A DNA stretch of 35,439 nucleotides, from IMG/VR virus record IMGVR_UViG_3300025112_000073, positions 1 through 35,439 of that record; one strand, 5' to 3'. Below the pieces are notes generated by a model. The model did no database searches and was not told where the DNA came from. It saw only the letters and a list, made by a program, of their open reading frames with translations. This document shows, piece after piece, positions 1 to 9,414 of the stretch; positions within the stretch are counted from its first letter, which is position 1; every line of letters begins with the position of its first letter. Both the position numbers and the translations under genes were made by a program. This DNA comes from a virus.

Positions 1-60
1 AAAGCTAAGGAAGAAGAATCCAAAGCTAAGGATAGCGAAGAAAAGAAAAGTAAAAAATAA
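1..60 (+). CDS. 3' end of an upstream gene (charged tail)
   Basis: The first 57 bases read as 19 codons rich in Lys and Glu, then TAA at 58-60. The tail looks like a disordered, highly charged C-terminus. The stop overlaps the next start as TAATG, a junction used repeatedly in this block, which supports it being a real gene end. The start and function lie outside the window. Confidence 0.6.
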   Translation, partial: KAKEEESKAKDSEEKKSKK

Positions 61-245
61 TGGCTAATACAACCAGCGTATCTAGACAGAACCAGCTCGA
101 TATAAAAGAGATCAAAACTGATGTCAAGCATATTAGAGCAAACATGGTTCCAGCTAGAGAGTTTTATCGCCTACAGGGAGCTGTAATAGTGGTAGGGACT
201 CTTCTAATGTCTAGCGTTGGTTATCTATTTAGCTTAACAAAATAA
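60..245 (+). CDS. Small C-terminally anchored membrane protein, XhlA/holin-accessory-like
   Basis: This 61-residue protein has a polar, probably helical N-terminal half (about residues 8-35, rich in Lys, Asp and Gln). One hydrophobic span follows at about 41-58, with a short Lys end. The layout of a short coiled coil followed by a C-terminal membrane anchor matches XhlA-type haemolysin or holin-accessory proteins found near phage lysis genes. The likeness is one of architecture only, because no diagnostic motif is visible. The start is coupled to the previous gene by TAATG. Another small gene follows 9 bases after its stop. A structural membrane protein is an alternative reading. Confidence 0.6.
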   Translation: MANTTSVSRQNQLDIKEIKTDVKHIRANMVPAREFYRLQGAVIVVGTLLMSSVGYLFSLTK

Positions 246-254
246 GGAGCTCAT

Positions 255-437
255 ATGAGTTTAGTAGACATTGTATCTGATCATTTGTTTAATGATGCAA
301 CGAAAGAAGCTATCATTGATGGATTGAATGAGAAAATTGATATCCCAATAATAAATGAGAAGACTGAAGAAAAAATCCTTACTGCTATATATGATGTAGT
401 AGAGGACGTAATGAAGAAAGTTTTAGGAGGAAAGTAG
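255..437 (+). CDS. Small acidic helical protein, unknown
   Basis: This 60-residue protein is predicted helical and rich in Ile, Asp, Glu and Lys, with no Cys and no membrane span. I do not recognise the family. An SD-like AGGAG lies a few bases upstream of the ATG. It sits between the small membrane protein and the zinc ribbon gene and is probably co-transcribed with them. The last codons, rich in GGAGG, also form the apparent ribosome binding site of the next gene. Confidence 0.6.
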   Translation: MSLVDIVSDHLFNDATKEAIIDGLNEKIDIPIINEKTEEKILTAIYDVVEDVMKKVLGGK

Positions 438-438
438 T

Positions 439-726
439 ATCGCATTAATTACCATAACTGTTTCTGATTTTGACAAAGTAATTGGTCATAAAGCTTTTCC
501 AGATAAGCCTGAAAAATGTCCCCATTGCTATAGTAGTAGTATGAAAGATGTTGAAGTGCTGGGGGCCTACGATGGCCCCTTATTCTGGGAATGTGAGACT
601 TGTGGTATCCAACTTTTAAGATTCAGTCGAAGAACGACTGATAAACACTTACGCAAAGTGGAGGAACTTCACTTTTGCCTAGAAGAAGAATGGATGGATC
701 ATATATGCGAAGGACTACCAAACTAG
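439..726 (+). CDS. Zinc-ribbon protein, start probably non-ATG
   Basis: The first in-frame ATG is at 541, but the open frame continues upstream to the stop at 424. The upstream part encodes the first zinc pair, CPHC (517-528), and the second pair, CETC, lies in the annotated part. Starting at 541 would therefore break the CxxC...CxxC ribbon. An AGGAGG at 425-430 lies 8 bases before codon ATC at 439, so 439 is the best-placed start, giving about 95 residues. From memory, similar phage proteins carry a CPHC pair and the phrase GAYDGPLFW; this was not searched. The role is unknown. The end overlaps the next gene. The reading frame is secure, the exact start is not. Confidence 0.6.
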   Translation: MALITITVSDFDKVIGHKAFPDKPEKCPHCYSSSMKDVEVLGAYDGPLFWECETCGIQLLRFSRRTTDKHLRKVEELHFCLEEEWMDHICEGLPN

Positions 727-1493
727 ATGGAAGGGTCACATCAAGAGGTATTATTACCCCTGATAAGCATTTTCCATTGCACGATGAGAGGGCTATTAAT
801 TGCCTTGTAAAAGCAATAAAGATAATAAAACCTAATTTTTACATTGATTTGGGTGATGTCGGTGAATTCCAAAGTGTGAGTCACTGGCAGTGGAAAAAGA
901 AAAAGCGTCCACCTTTAGAGTACCAAATCCCTTTCGTAGATAAGGATATCGAAGATGTAAATGCTGGGATGGATATTATAGACGAAGCTCTGGATAAGGT
1001 TGGTTGCAAAGAGAAATATCTTATTCAGGGCAACCATGATGAGTGGCTTGATCGGTTTGTTATGGAGAACCCATATCTCGCTGATTATACTTTCAGGAAA
1101 GCTATCAAGCTTGACGAAAGAGGTTATAAATATTATCCTGCTGGTAAATATCTAAAGATAGGTAGAATGAACTACTACCATGGGCATCATTTTGCTGGCA
1201 TAACGCACACAAGGAACCACTTATTAAGATTGGGTGCTAATCTAATGTATGGTCATCATCATGATCTACAGCAGAGTAGCGTAACACATTTAGACGGAGT
1301 AAAGTCAGCTTGGTCTATAGGATGTTTAAAAGATATGACATCTGAAAAGAATACATGGCTTGGTAATAGACAACATAATTGGGCTCATGCCTTTGCAGTG
1401 GTAGATTACTTTGATAAAGGTTTATTTACAGTTCATGTAATAAACATTATCGAAGGAAGAACTTCACTGTGGGGTAAGCTTATAGAGGGATAG
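675..1493 (+). CDS. Calcineurin-like metallophosphoesterase
   Basis: The 272-residue protein carries the ordered metal-binding motifs of the calcineurin-like phosphoesterase fold: a DxH-type motif (DKH, residues 30-32), a GD near 60-61, GNHDE at 119-123, and later YHGHH and GHHHD. These bind a two-metal centre that hydrolyses phosphoesters; the substrate is not evident. The start used is TTG at 675, with GGAGG at 660-664 ten bases before it. ATG codons at 690 and 705 are alternatives and would not affect any motif. The gene overlaps the zinc-ribbon gene by 52 bases, and the next gene begins one base after its stop. Phages carry such enzymes near morphogenesis genes, often without a known role. 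Confidence 0.88.
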   Translation: MPRRRMDGSYMRRTTKLDGRVTSRGIITPDKHFPLHDERAINCLVKAIKIIKPNFYIDLGDVGEFQSVSHWQWKKKKRPPLEYQIPFVDKDIEDVNAGMDIIDEALDKVGCKEKYLIQGNHDEWLDRFVMENPYLADYTFRKAIKLDERGYKYYPAGKYLKIGRMNYYHGHHFAGITHTRNHLLRLGANLMYGHHHDLQQSSVTHLDGVKSAWSIGCLKDMTSEKNTWLGNRQHNWAHAFAVVDYFDKGLFTVHVINIIEGRTSLWGKLIEG

Positions 1494-1494
1494 A

Positions 1495-2310
1495 ATGCCA
1501 CAAGACAGGGCTTTAATAGATTTCGTAATCAATAATGAGCAGGATATAAAGAAATGGCTCAAATCCAGACCTTATGCCCAAGGTACTTATGAAGATTTAT
1601 TAAAAGAGTCACAGAGTGGAGATATAAGTGTTAAAAGAATACCAGATAAAAAATGGGATTCTCATATTAGAGAGGCATACGGAGATGAACAGACTCGTCC
1701 AAATCTAGCTGCTTTTTATGAATCTGGCAGTAAAACTATAAATTTAAAGAAAAGTGGGGAAGAATCATTACCCCATGAGGCAATGCATTATTTCTCTTCA
1801 CATAGACCACTGAATGATAATGGGTATGGTGCTCCTAAAAATATTAATCCTTATATAAAAGCAGATATAGCGATGAAAGGATGGTTTCCATCTTTCCATC
1901 CAGGAGGAAGAAGGCCTCATATTGGTGGTAAATTAGGCGAGACTTCAGTAGGTAATTGGTGGAATACAAATAAAGCAACTAAAGGTGTTGCTTATTCTGA
2001 CAAAAGAGGGTATCACCCACAGTTAGATGAGCATTCATTCGACTTAGCTAAGACATTTGGCACAAAAAGCAATGCCTCACCCGATATAAAAAAGAAGTTA
2101 AACTCAATAAAACATAAACTTGGGAATCTATTTAAGAAGAATCAGAGCTTTGGAGAATCATTTAAAGAGGCTAGGTCTGATGGGTTAGATGAATTTGAAT
2201 GGCAGGGCAAAAATTATCATACAAAATATAAAGAAGAAAATAAGTCCGAGGCTGATAGTTTTTTAGATCGATGGAAAAAATCTTCTAAATTTAGAGGAAG
2301 TAATTATTAA
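1495..2310 (+). CDS. HExxH metallopeptidase-like protein
   Basis: This 271-residue protein is of no family I can name, but it contains HEAMH at residues 94-98 within a Leu-Pro-rich helix start, the classic zinc-metallopeptidase signature. A downstream stretch with Asp-Glu-His (around nucleotide 2030) could supply a third ligand. The C-terminal third is Lys-rich and probably helical. No signal peptide is seen. The position between the phosphoesterase and the large tail protein suggests a virion-associated or maturation peptidase; a single HExxH match can also occur by chance. The stop overlaps the next start as TAATG. Confidence 0.6.
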   Translation: MPQDRALIDFVINNEQDIKKWLKSRPYAQGTYEDLLKESQSGDISVKRIPDKKWDSHIREAYGDEQTRPNLAAFYESGSKTINLKKSGEESLPHEAMHYFSSHRPLNDNGYGAPKNINPYIKADIAMKGWFPSFHPGGRRPHIGGKLGETSVGNWWNTNKATKGVAYSDKRGYHPQLDEHSFDLAKTFGTKSNASPDIKKKLNSIKHKLGNLFKKNQSFGESFKEARSDGLDEFEWQGKNYHTKYKEENKSEADSFLDRWKKSSKFRGSNY

Positions 2311-5300
2311 TGGCTAAGCAATTATTAGAAATAAATAAGTTCCAGAATGGAACAGTAACAACACCAGATGCAACGGATACTCCTGAGCAATCTGCTACAT
2401 TTTCTATTAATCTTGACTGTGTAAATAAAGATGGAGCCTTACAGGGTGCTCCTATCAATGCAGCTGTTACTATAAGAAACTCAGATACCTCTGCTGATGC
2501 AACTCCAGATATAGATAAGGCTAGGGTAATAAGGTCTTTAGATGACGATGGTGTAAAGGAAGATGTTCTTTACTTTGAGCAAGCGAATAACAAACTACAT
2601 TTTATATCAAATCTTGACAATGCTAATACAACTACTAGATTAAATCATTCGCTTATTGGGTCTGTTTTTCCATCAACTGGAAAAACATATGACCCTGTTG
2701 ATTTAAAAGATGTGGCAATGGAAACTCATAATAAAGAAGTGCATGTAGGTCTTGGTGAATTAAATGATCCACAATGGATCGGATATACGAATCATAAAGG
2801 ACTAGTAGACTCAGCAAAAATATTAGTTGCTGAAGATGCTGAAGTTAAATACCCTTCTTCTGTCCCTTATCTGGATAAGATGGTTTTAGGCAGTACGAGT
2901 GATAGTTATTTTTATGGTGTCCGAAAGGGTGGGACTAGAATATGGAAGATAGATGGCTCTGCCCATGCAAGTAATGGTGGCACAAAAGTTTCAGCTTCTA
3001 CAAAAGATACTTATACCAATTTGCAATCAATCGCTTCTGATCCAGCAAACGGAAGATTATATGTCTTAGATAAGCAGGGTGATGGGTACGTGTATGAAGT
3101 GAGTATAGATGATCTTGACGAAAAAGATGTAACATACACACTCCCAAGTACCTATCCTGGTGCTGGAGGAACTTGGTATTCTGATATGCAGTATACTTCT
3201 GGTGGCTCTGGAAAGATATGGTTAGCTGCACATTATAATACTAGAACAGGTGCAGCTACATATTCCTCTCAATTTATATGGAACTTTGCTTATAATGCAT
3301 CATCTAGTTCCCCAACTCTTGTGAATAAGATGCCTAGAATGAGTGGTGGGAATAATACTACTCCTGGGACATGGGTAGATATTCTCAATGAAACTAGTCA
3401 AGGGGCAGTTGCTGCTGACGAAATTAACGTAGCTGGTAACGTGTATATAGCAGAAACTTTTCCGATAAGTTTACTAAAGCATCCTAGTGATAATGATGCT
3501 GTATATTGGCTAGCTAGATATCCTAATACTGAGTCAGATGGGGTAACTACTTGGAACAATAGATGGCTACATAGGACTTCTGGAGATATAAGTGGGAGTG
3601 GAGCTTTGGCTAATGTTGAGAGCGTAACTTCAATAAGAACTTTATGTTTACATAGAATAAAACATGATCATGATGCAAGTACTCCTGATTTTGTTCCTAT
3701 ATATCATGTATATCATCCTAATGGAGCTGAGCAAAATAGTAATAGTTTTTCTGCTGTAAATATAGATAGTCTTGGAATTGATAATGATGGTGATGAAGTT
3801 TACCTTACTATTGCAGATAAGCTTGAGAGATTACCTACTAACATAGTAACTAGTTGGACAGCTAGCCAGACAAGTGGCAATTATAATGTAAATAATTTAG
3901 TGAGTGCAAATTCCACTGGGGGTATTGCTACAACATATAGTGTTACTCCAACAAGCCAATCAGAAAGAACTGGTGTAAGTATTAATTTTGGATATGTCCC
4001 TAGTACAGCTGCTACTGGAGCAGATAACTATGCAGTTGCAACTGATAATATAGTATTAGCAAGACAAACAAGTACTGCAGGTTTTGATAAAATTGCACAA
4101 GCATTCTCTGGTGGAGCTTCCCAAACCTTCTATAGGGATCATAGTGTACTTGGCATAGTGGCGACTGATCATGGAAGTGATACAGGAGATTTACAAAGTG
4201 GATTTACATATTTTTATAAAACTTCTATGATATATGATGGTTATCAAGAAACTCCATTGTCTATGGAGACTACATTAGATGTTAAAACAGATACTACTAA
4301 TACTACATTGGTAATTACTATAAATGATTATGCCCAAGTTCCAAAAAGAGCATCAGGTGTAAAGGTATATAGAGCAGAGTCTACTTCTAATACAAATACA
4401 AAACCAGACTCTGTGTATAGACTCGTAAAGGTTATACCATTTTCAAAAGCTTGGACAGTAAGTGGTGTTACTTATAGTTATGAATTTGACGATACGGGCA
4501 TAAAGGGTGCTTCGTTTGAAGCTGAATCAGGATTGTCTGAGACCTTAGAAGGTACATTGCCAAGATATTCATTATCAGCCCAACTTAATAATCAACATTA
4601 TATAGGTAAGTGTTGGCATGAAGGTTATGTTAACGATGCTACGTCTTATGTCTTTGTTTCTAAGGTTGGTAAATTCGATGTGTTTGATTGGTTAGTAGAT
4701 TTTATTAAACTACCTACAGTACCTACTGCATTAACTTCTTTTAGTGGAAGGATATATGCCTTTGATGAAGTGAATACTTATCGTATGAGAGGGAGTGCTG
4801 GTGGACAAGGATTATATATAGAAGATATCTTCGAGGGTGTTGGCTGCCTGAGTGATGATGCCGTTGTCTCAACAGATTTCGGCATGTTTTTCGCTGATAA
4901 TAAGAATATATATCAACATAATGGAAAATCTGCTGAGCCCATAGGTGAGGCTATTGTTAGAGGTGATTCTGTATATTCTTGGCAGAATAGAGATACTTCG
5001 TATCATACAAGGGCCATGTATGATGCCACTAGAAGAAGTGTGTACTTTACATTTAAAGCTGGTAGTAATTATTATGCTTGGGCTTGGAACATACCAAGAA
5101 AGAGATGGGATATGTTGTCTTTTGCAGATGCAGAAGGGACTTCTCAACCTAAAGGTTTTTATGTATTAAATGATACATCTTTAAATATTGGGACTGGTAG
5201 TGCTATTGTGAATTTCTTAGGGGGAGCTACTAAGAGATTATGGACATGGGTATCTAAAGACTTAACAATGGGTAATGATACTCAGCAAAAAAGTATTAAA

Positions 5301-5519
5301 AAACTATTGCTTCCTTCTAGGATTAAAGCTAATTATAGTATAAATAGTAGTAAACCATCTGCTGGCAGTCAAGTTTCTGACACTCAAACCAGGGGGACTT
5401 ATAGACTTGATGTAAATCAGAAAGCAACTAATCTAAAGGTAAGATTAGATTCTAATGCTGCAGGTGATGAGTGTGGAGCGGTTGGAGTATTGTTTAGAAC
5501 AAAAAGAAGTCCTAGGTAA
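2310..5519 (+). CDS. Large tail/neck structural protein, beta-propeller-like
   Basis: The 1,069-residue protein is rich in Ser, Thr, Asn, Gly and Tyr and beta in character. Its repeating pattern (short strands such as GRLYVLD, KIWLAA, VYWLAR and GRIYAFD between turns) resembles blades of a beta-propeller. The C-terminal part (about 800-1000) contains NIYQHNG and RRSVYFTF-like strands, as in propeller-type neck, muzzle or tail-nozzle proteins of podoviruses. It has no signal peptide and no enzyme motif. It is coupled by TAATG to genes on both sides, immediately before the tail fibre, so a tail or adhesion role is the natural reading. The precise position in the particle is inferred. Confidence 0.72.
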   Translation: MAKQLLEINKFQNGTVTTPDATDTPEQSATFSINLDCVNKDGALQGAPINAAVTIRNSDTSADATPDIDKARVIRSLDDDGVKEDVLYFEQANNKLHFISNLDNANTTTRLNHSLIGSVFPSTGKTYDPVDLKDVAMETHNKEVHVGLGELNDPQWIGYTNHKGLVDSAKILVAEDAEVKYPSSVPYLDKMVLGSTSDSYFYGVRKGGTRIWKIDGSAHASNGGTKVSASTKDTYTNLQSIASDPANGRLYVLDKQGDGYVYEVSIDDLDEKDVTYTLPSTYPGAGGTWYSDMQYTSGGSGKIWLAAHYNTRTGAATYSSQFIWNFAYNASSSSPTLVNKMPRMSGGNNTTPGTWVDILNETSQGAVAADEINVAGNVYIAETFPISLLKHPSDNDAVYWLARYPNTESDGVTTWNNRWLHRTSGDISGSGALANVESVTSIRTLCLHRIKHDHDASTPDFVPIYHVYHPNGAEQNSNSFSAVNIDSLGIDNDGDEVYLTIADKLERLPTNIVTSWTASQTSGNYNVNNLVSANSTGGIATTYSVTPTSQSERTGVSINFGYVPSTAATGADNYAVATDNIVLARQTSTAGFDKIAQAFSGGASQTFYRDHSVLGIVATDHGSDTGDLQSGFTYFYKTSMIYDGYQETPLSMETTLDVKTDTTNTTLVITINDYAQVPKRASGVKVYRAESTSNTNTKPDSVYRLVKVIPFSKAWTVSGVTYSYEFDDTGIKGASFEAESGLSETLEGTLPRYSLSAQLNNQHYIGKCWHEGYVNDATSYVFVSKVGKFDVFDWLVDFIKLPTVPTALTSFSGRIYAFDEVNTYRMRGSAGGQGLYIEDIFEGVGCLSDDAVVSTDFGMFFADNKNIYQHNGKSAEPIGEAIVRGDSVYSWQNRDTSYHTRAMYDATRRSVYFTFKAGSNYYAWAWNIPRKRWDMLSFADAEGTSQPKGFYVLNDTSLNIGTGSAIVNFLGGATKRLWTWVSKDLTMGNDTQQKSIKKLLLPSRIKANYSINSSKPSAGSQVSDTQTRGTYRLDVNQKATNLKVRLDSNAAGDECGAVGVLFRTKRSPR

Positions 5520-8224
5520 TGCCCGATCTAAAAATAAAAAGAGCCCCTCAAACAGATAGTGAAACAAGAGCCTGGGAAACAGTATATGATGATATAAATG
5601 ATATAATTAATTCAGTTAATCAGAAATCTACAGTTGAAAGTAGAAATGGTACTTCTGGTGGTGATGGGGATATAAGATTATTTAAAGATGTAGATAAAAC
5701 TAAATACTTTATTGAGGGTAAGTTTGGAGATGGCTGGGCTAAACGTGAATTATTATTCTCTGATCCTAACATTGATACACAAGATGAATCTATAAATTTT
5801 AGTGCTACTGAGGCTTATGTCAAGCCAGATGGTTCAGTTCCGTTTACAGCTGTACAGACTGGAATATCTCCTTCTAATGATAATCATTTAGCTACTAAGG
5901 GTTATGTTGATGGCTCAGTAACCTTAGCTGGTTCATTGGACTATCTAACTATATCTAATCAGATTATAACAAGAGGATCAATAGTTTTAACTACTGATGT
6001 TACTGGTACGCTTCCTATTAACAAAGGTGGTACTAATGCTACTAGTTTTACTACTGGCAAGGCTTTAGAATATGTTAATGGGAGTATAGCTTCATCTTCT
6101 ATTAACCTTGGAACTTTACTTGTTGATATTGTTGATACAGCGGCTACCGCTGGTACTGGAGGACAACATGGGAATTTACCAACTGATCATGTATGTTTAG
6201 TAGAGGATGGTGGTGCAAGTGGAAATCAAGCTAAGATATATAATGTAAAATCTGCTAATACTAGAATGACTATATCAGATTCTGCCACTAACGGCAGTGA
6301 TTTTATAGAGTTTAATGTAGCTGATCAAGCTTTAAATATAAATAGATTTGATACTGTTTATACTTATAATTCTGGTGATGAGACTAAAGATACAGCGGCA
6401 GCTGATGGGGCAGATGGTATAGCTTTTGTTGATACTGCGAACACAACTTGGACTGCTGTGGCTCCAGCTGGTAGTGGAGCATATACAAATAAAGCAAAAG
6501 TTTCGTTAGTTACTGCTAATGACAATACTACTTATTCTACAAATGCATCTACTGTTTCAGGTGGTGCCAATTTTAATTTATTAGCAGCAAATCCAACATC
6601 GACTGATGCACTTAAATTTGCTGGCACAGGGGCAACAACTGTCACAAGAACTGACGCAAGTACTATTACCATATCTTCATCAGCTGGGGTTACTTCTATT
6701 ATAGATGCTAATGACCCTGGTGGAGCTTCTTATAAATCTCTTGTAGTAAGCGGTAGTGCTGGTGTTGCTGAATTAATTAAAGTTAAAGGAAGTGGTTCAA
6801 CTTCTGTTTCAGTAACGACTCAAGGAGACCCAGTAGAATATTTTCTTGATATTAGTTCATCTCAAAGGGGTATAGACGATACTCCTGTTAATAATCAGAC
6901 GGCTGAAAGTATATCGTCAAATTGGGCGTATGACCATGAAAACCATTCGACTATGCACGATAATTTTTATTTAACGGGGGTTACTAAAAGTTCAAATACA
7001 TTAACATTTGCAATTAGTGGTGCTGCTAATCCAACTTATACATTTGGCTCTAATGCGTTCAATAGCACTGCTTTTTTAAGTTCTATCGTTCCGTCGGCTG
7101 CTAGTGGAACTAATTTAGAGTCTATGGTTGATGATGGTTCGGGTGGAAGGATATATTCTATAAAAGGTGGTACTGGCATAACTGTATCTATTGAGGGTTC
7201 TGAAAGTGCGGATTATTTAGAGATAGCATCTACTGTTGACACGAGTGGTCTTTTAACTAATGGTATAGTTATAATAGAAGATTGGAATGGAAGTGAAGTA
7301 GAGGAAACTGCTAGTGCTTCTGGCGGTGACAAACTACGGTTTGTAGAAAACGATGGAATAGAATGGTCTATATCTGGCCCTACAAGCAATGTTATATCAG
7401 TAACTCCGAGCCTATCGGGATATAATTCAACTAATTGGGATAATGCATATGGTTGGGGGAATCACGGTTCTGCGGGGTACATAACAGGTAATCAAACTAT
7501 AACCCTTAGTGGAGATGCAACTGGTAGTGGTACTACAGGAATAACCGTTGTAGTTGCTAATGATTCCCATACTCATGATACGAGATATTATACTGAATCA
7601 GAGGTGGATACAAGTTTAGCATTAAAATCAAACTTAGCTGGCCCTACTTTTACTGGTACAGTTTCAATGCCTTACTTAAGAATATCGTCTACAGGAGACG
7701 CTGCTCCAGGGAGTACTACTCATGGATTCCAAGTTGGAACCACATCTTCGAATGTTATAATAGACAATAATGAAGTTATGGCTAGAGCAAGTGGTGTCGT
7801 TTCAACTCTTCATCTGAACGCAGATGGTGGTGGAGTCATATTCCAATCAAATAGTTCTGGAAATGAAGTAGAAATAGATACAAGTGGGAATGTTATGTGT
7901 AAAAATCTAAAGGCGAGTGAGGATGTTTGGGCTTATACTTCTTCTGATGTTTCTTTAAAAGATAATAGAAAGTTAATAGAAAGCCCATTAGATATGATAT
8001 CTAAGATTGGTGGTTATTCTTTTGATTGGAACAGTAAAGCAGCAAGCCATTTAAAGGGACATGATTATGGTGTAATGGCTAATGAAATAGAATCTGTAAT
8101 GCCAGAACTTGTTACTACAAGAGAAGATGGCATCAAAGCAGTGAGATACGATGGTATAATTCCATTGCTTATCGAAGCTATAAAAGAATTAAAGGAAGAA
8201 TTAGATGGCATTCGGAAACTCTGA
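5519..8224 (+). CDS. Tail fibre with C-terminal S74 (endosialidase-type) chaperone domain
   Basis: The 901-residue fibre has a short N-terminal attachment part, a long Ser/Thr/Gly/Asn-rich beta shaft with fibre-type phrases (for example INKGGTNAT, DTRYYTESEVD and GPTFTGT), and a C-terminal intramolecular chaperone domain of the peptidase S74 family. That domain starts near Ser809-Asp810, followed by SLKDN. It also contains GVMANEIE and VRYDGIIPLLIEAIKEL, typical of the family. The S74 domain trimerises the fibre and then cuts itself off before a conserved Ser-Asp, which would release about 92 residues. The fibre probably recognises the host surface. The next gene starts inside its last codons. 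Confidence 0.9.
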   Translation: MPDLKIKRAPQTDSETRAWETVYDDINDIINSVNQKSTVESRNGTSGGDGDIRLFKDVDKTKYFIEGKFGDGWAKRELLFSDPNIDTQDESINFSATEAYVKPDGSVPFTAVQTGISPSNDNHLATKGYVDGSVTLAGSLDYLTISNQIITRGSIVLTTDVTGTLPINKGGTNATSFTTGKALEYVNGSIASSSINLGTLLVDIVDTAATAGTGGQHGNLPTDHVCLVEDGGASGNQAKIYNVKSANTRMTISDSATNGSDFIEFNVADQALNINRFDTVYTYNSGDETKDTAAADGADGIAFVDTANTTWTAVAPAGSGAYTNKAKVSLVTANDNTTYSTNASTVSGGANFNLLAANPTSTDALKFAGTGATTVTRTDASTITISSSAGVTSIIDANDPGGASYKSLVVSGSAGVAELIKVKGSGSTSVSVTTQGDPVEYFLDISSSQRGIDDTPVNNQTAESISSNWAYDHENHSTMHDNFYLTGVTKSSNTLTFAISGAANPTYTFGSNAFNSTAFLSSIVPSAASGTNLESMVDDGSGGRIYSIKGGTGITVSIEGSESADYLEIASTVDTSGLLTNGIVIIEDWNGSEVEETASASGGDKLRFVENDGIEWSISGPTSNVISVTPSLSGYNSTNWDNAYGWGNHGSAGYITGNQTITLSGDATGSGTTGITVVVANDSHTHDTRYYTESEVDTSLALKSNLAGPTFTGTVSMPYLRISSTGDAAPGSTTHGFQVGTTSSNVIIDNNEVMARASGVVSTLHLNADGGGVIFQSNSSGNEVEIDTSGNVMCKNLKASEDVWAYTSSDVSLKDNRKLIESPLDMISKIGGYSFDWNSKAASHLKGHDYGVMANEIESVMPELVTTREDGIKAVRYDGIIPLLIEAIKELKEELDGIRKL

Positions 8225-8813
8225 AAATTCCAGGCTCAGTGACTTAGGATTAATCGTAGCTGGCAATGGTAGCAGTACCTCTGGCTCTGCTACAAGCCAA
8301 AAAAAGTTAAGAGCCGATTGTGCTAATAGTAGCAGTGCATCGAATGTAAGATTGTGGGACTCATTTAAGTCTCCTACTCAGTCTCAAATGATGGGTGGTA
8401 CGGTTTTGGATGACGACCCAGAAGATGATACTTATGAAGTCGACACTAATGATAGTTCTGTTGGTGGTTCTGTGACTACAGATTCACCTAGTACATATGG
8501 TATTGGTACATATTTCATGTCAAGATGTTGGAATCTAAATACTACTTTTATACAAAATACTTGGGAAGCCATTATAGCAACTGGGAGCATCTTCCTTTCA
8601 GGTTCAACATCTAATGAGACTGCTGTCGCAACAGATTGGTCGATGAGTCTACAAGGCAATAATACAGGCACAGGCTCTGTGTATATAAGACAAACCTTAG
8701 ATGGTAGTTCTGCTTGGAAGAAGTTCTTTGGAGCCGATAGTGGAACAGATTGGATGGCAAGAGTAACTGCTAATGTGAATAGGACAAGTGGTGGTGGAAA
8801 TGGTGAAGGATAA
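8205..8813 (+). CDS. Ser/Thr/Gly-rich tail-associated protein
   Basis: This 202-residue protein is rich in Ser, Thr, Gly and Asn, with Trp residues spaced through the second half. It has no catalytic motif and no membrane span. An AAGGAAG lies six bases before the ATG, within the end of the fibre gene, so the two are translationally coupled with a 20-base overlap. Composition and position suggest a fibre-tip, fibre-assembly or decoration protein; no family was recognised. The Gly-rich C-terminus looks disordered. Confidence 0.65.
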   Translation: MAFGNSENSRLSDLGLIVAGNGSSTSGSATSQKKLRADCANSSSASNVRLWDSFKSPTQSQMMGGTVLDDDPEDDTYEVDTNDSSVGGSVTTDSPSTYGIGTYFMSRCWNLNTTFIQNTWEAIIATGSIFLSGSTSNETAVATDWSMSLQGNNTGTGSVYIRQTLDGSSAWKKFFGADSGTDWMARVTANVNRTSGGGNGEG

Positions 8814-8888
8814 ATGAGAAAAGTATTTGTAAATAAGAATTACCTTCGTAAATTGCAAGGGAAAAAACTATATTTAGGAGATATATGA
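8814..8888 (+). CDS. Possible 24-residue basic peptide
   Basis: The ATG at 8814 immediately follows the TAA of the previous gene, and the frame runs 24 codons to TGA, giving a Lys/Tyr-rich peptide that ends just before the next gene. It fills the only gap in a block that otherwise has almost none. Its last codons carry the AGGAG that serves the next start at 8890. It may be a real coupled microprotein or simply a leader that keeps ribosomes moving. No function is assigned. Confidence 0.3.
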   Translation: MRKVFVNKNYLRKLQGKKLYLGDI

Positions 8889-8889
8889 T

Positions 8890-9414
8890 ATGATAGGTAC
8901 CTTACTTTCTGGTGGAGCAGCTCTTTACAATATGTATAAGGGCAATAAAAAGATGGGGAATATTGGTGCCAATCAACCATCAGCTGAAGACATAAGAGGC
9001 GAATCTTACGGTAGATCACAAGGCCTTATTGATAGGATGACTAATTTTGGTCAGTATTCTGGACAAGCTATGGACTTAGCTTCTCAAAAAGGTAACCAGG
9101 GCGTAGAAAATGCTATGATGATGGGTATGGGTGGAAGTCAGGCTAATGCGATAAGGAATAGAATGAAAAGAAGTTCTATGACTGGTGTTTACGATAAGTT
9201 TAATCAAGGATTGGGTCAAGCAGCAAATCTACAGCAAGGGATAGATAGTGGTATAGCTGGTCAAATGCAAGGTCAAAGACAATATGCAAATAATATTGCT
9301 ATGACACAGGCGAATAATCAGATGAACCTTGGTGCTGGATTACTACCTGAGGGAGGTCTGGGACAAGAAGGGTTACTCGGACAAGTTCTTGGCGGTTTTG
9401 GGATAAATAAATAA
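8890..9414 (+). CDS. Gly/Gln/Met-rich internal virion-type protein
   Basis: This 174-residue protein opens with a weakly hydrophobic segment (residues 3-15, rich in Gly and Ala). It then runs as a Gly, Gln, Asn and Met-rich low-complexity helix, ending in Gly/Leu repeats. The composition resembles small ejection or internal core proteins of podoviruses. It has no recognisable domain. A GGAG lies nine bases before the ATG, and the stop overlaps the next start as TAATG. It is the first of three small genes leading to the giant protein and may pack with it in the capsid. Confidence 0.62.
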   Translation: MIGTLLSGGAALYNMYKGNKKMGNIGANQPSAEDIRGESYGRSQGLIDRMTNFGQYSGQAMDLASQKGNQGVENAMMMGMGGSQANAIRNRMKRSSMTGVYDKFNQGLGQAANLQQGIDSGIAGQMQGQRQYANNIAMTQANNQMNLGAGLLPEGGLGQEGLLGQVLGGFGINK

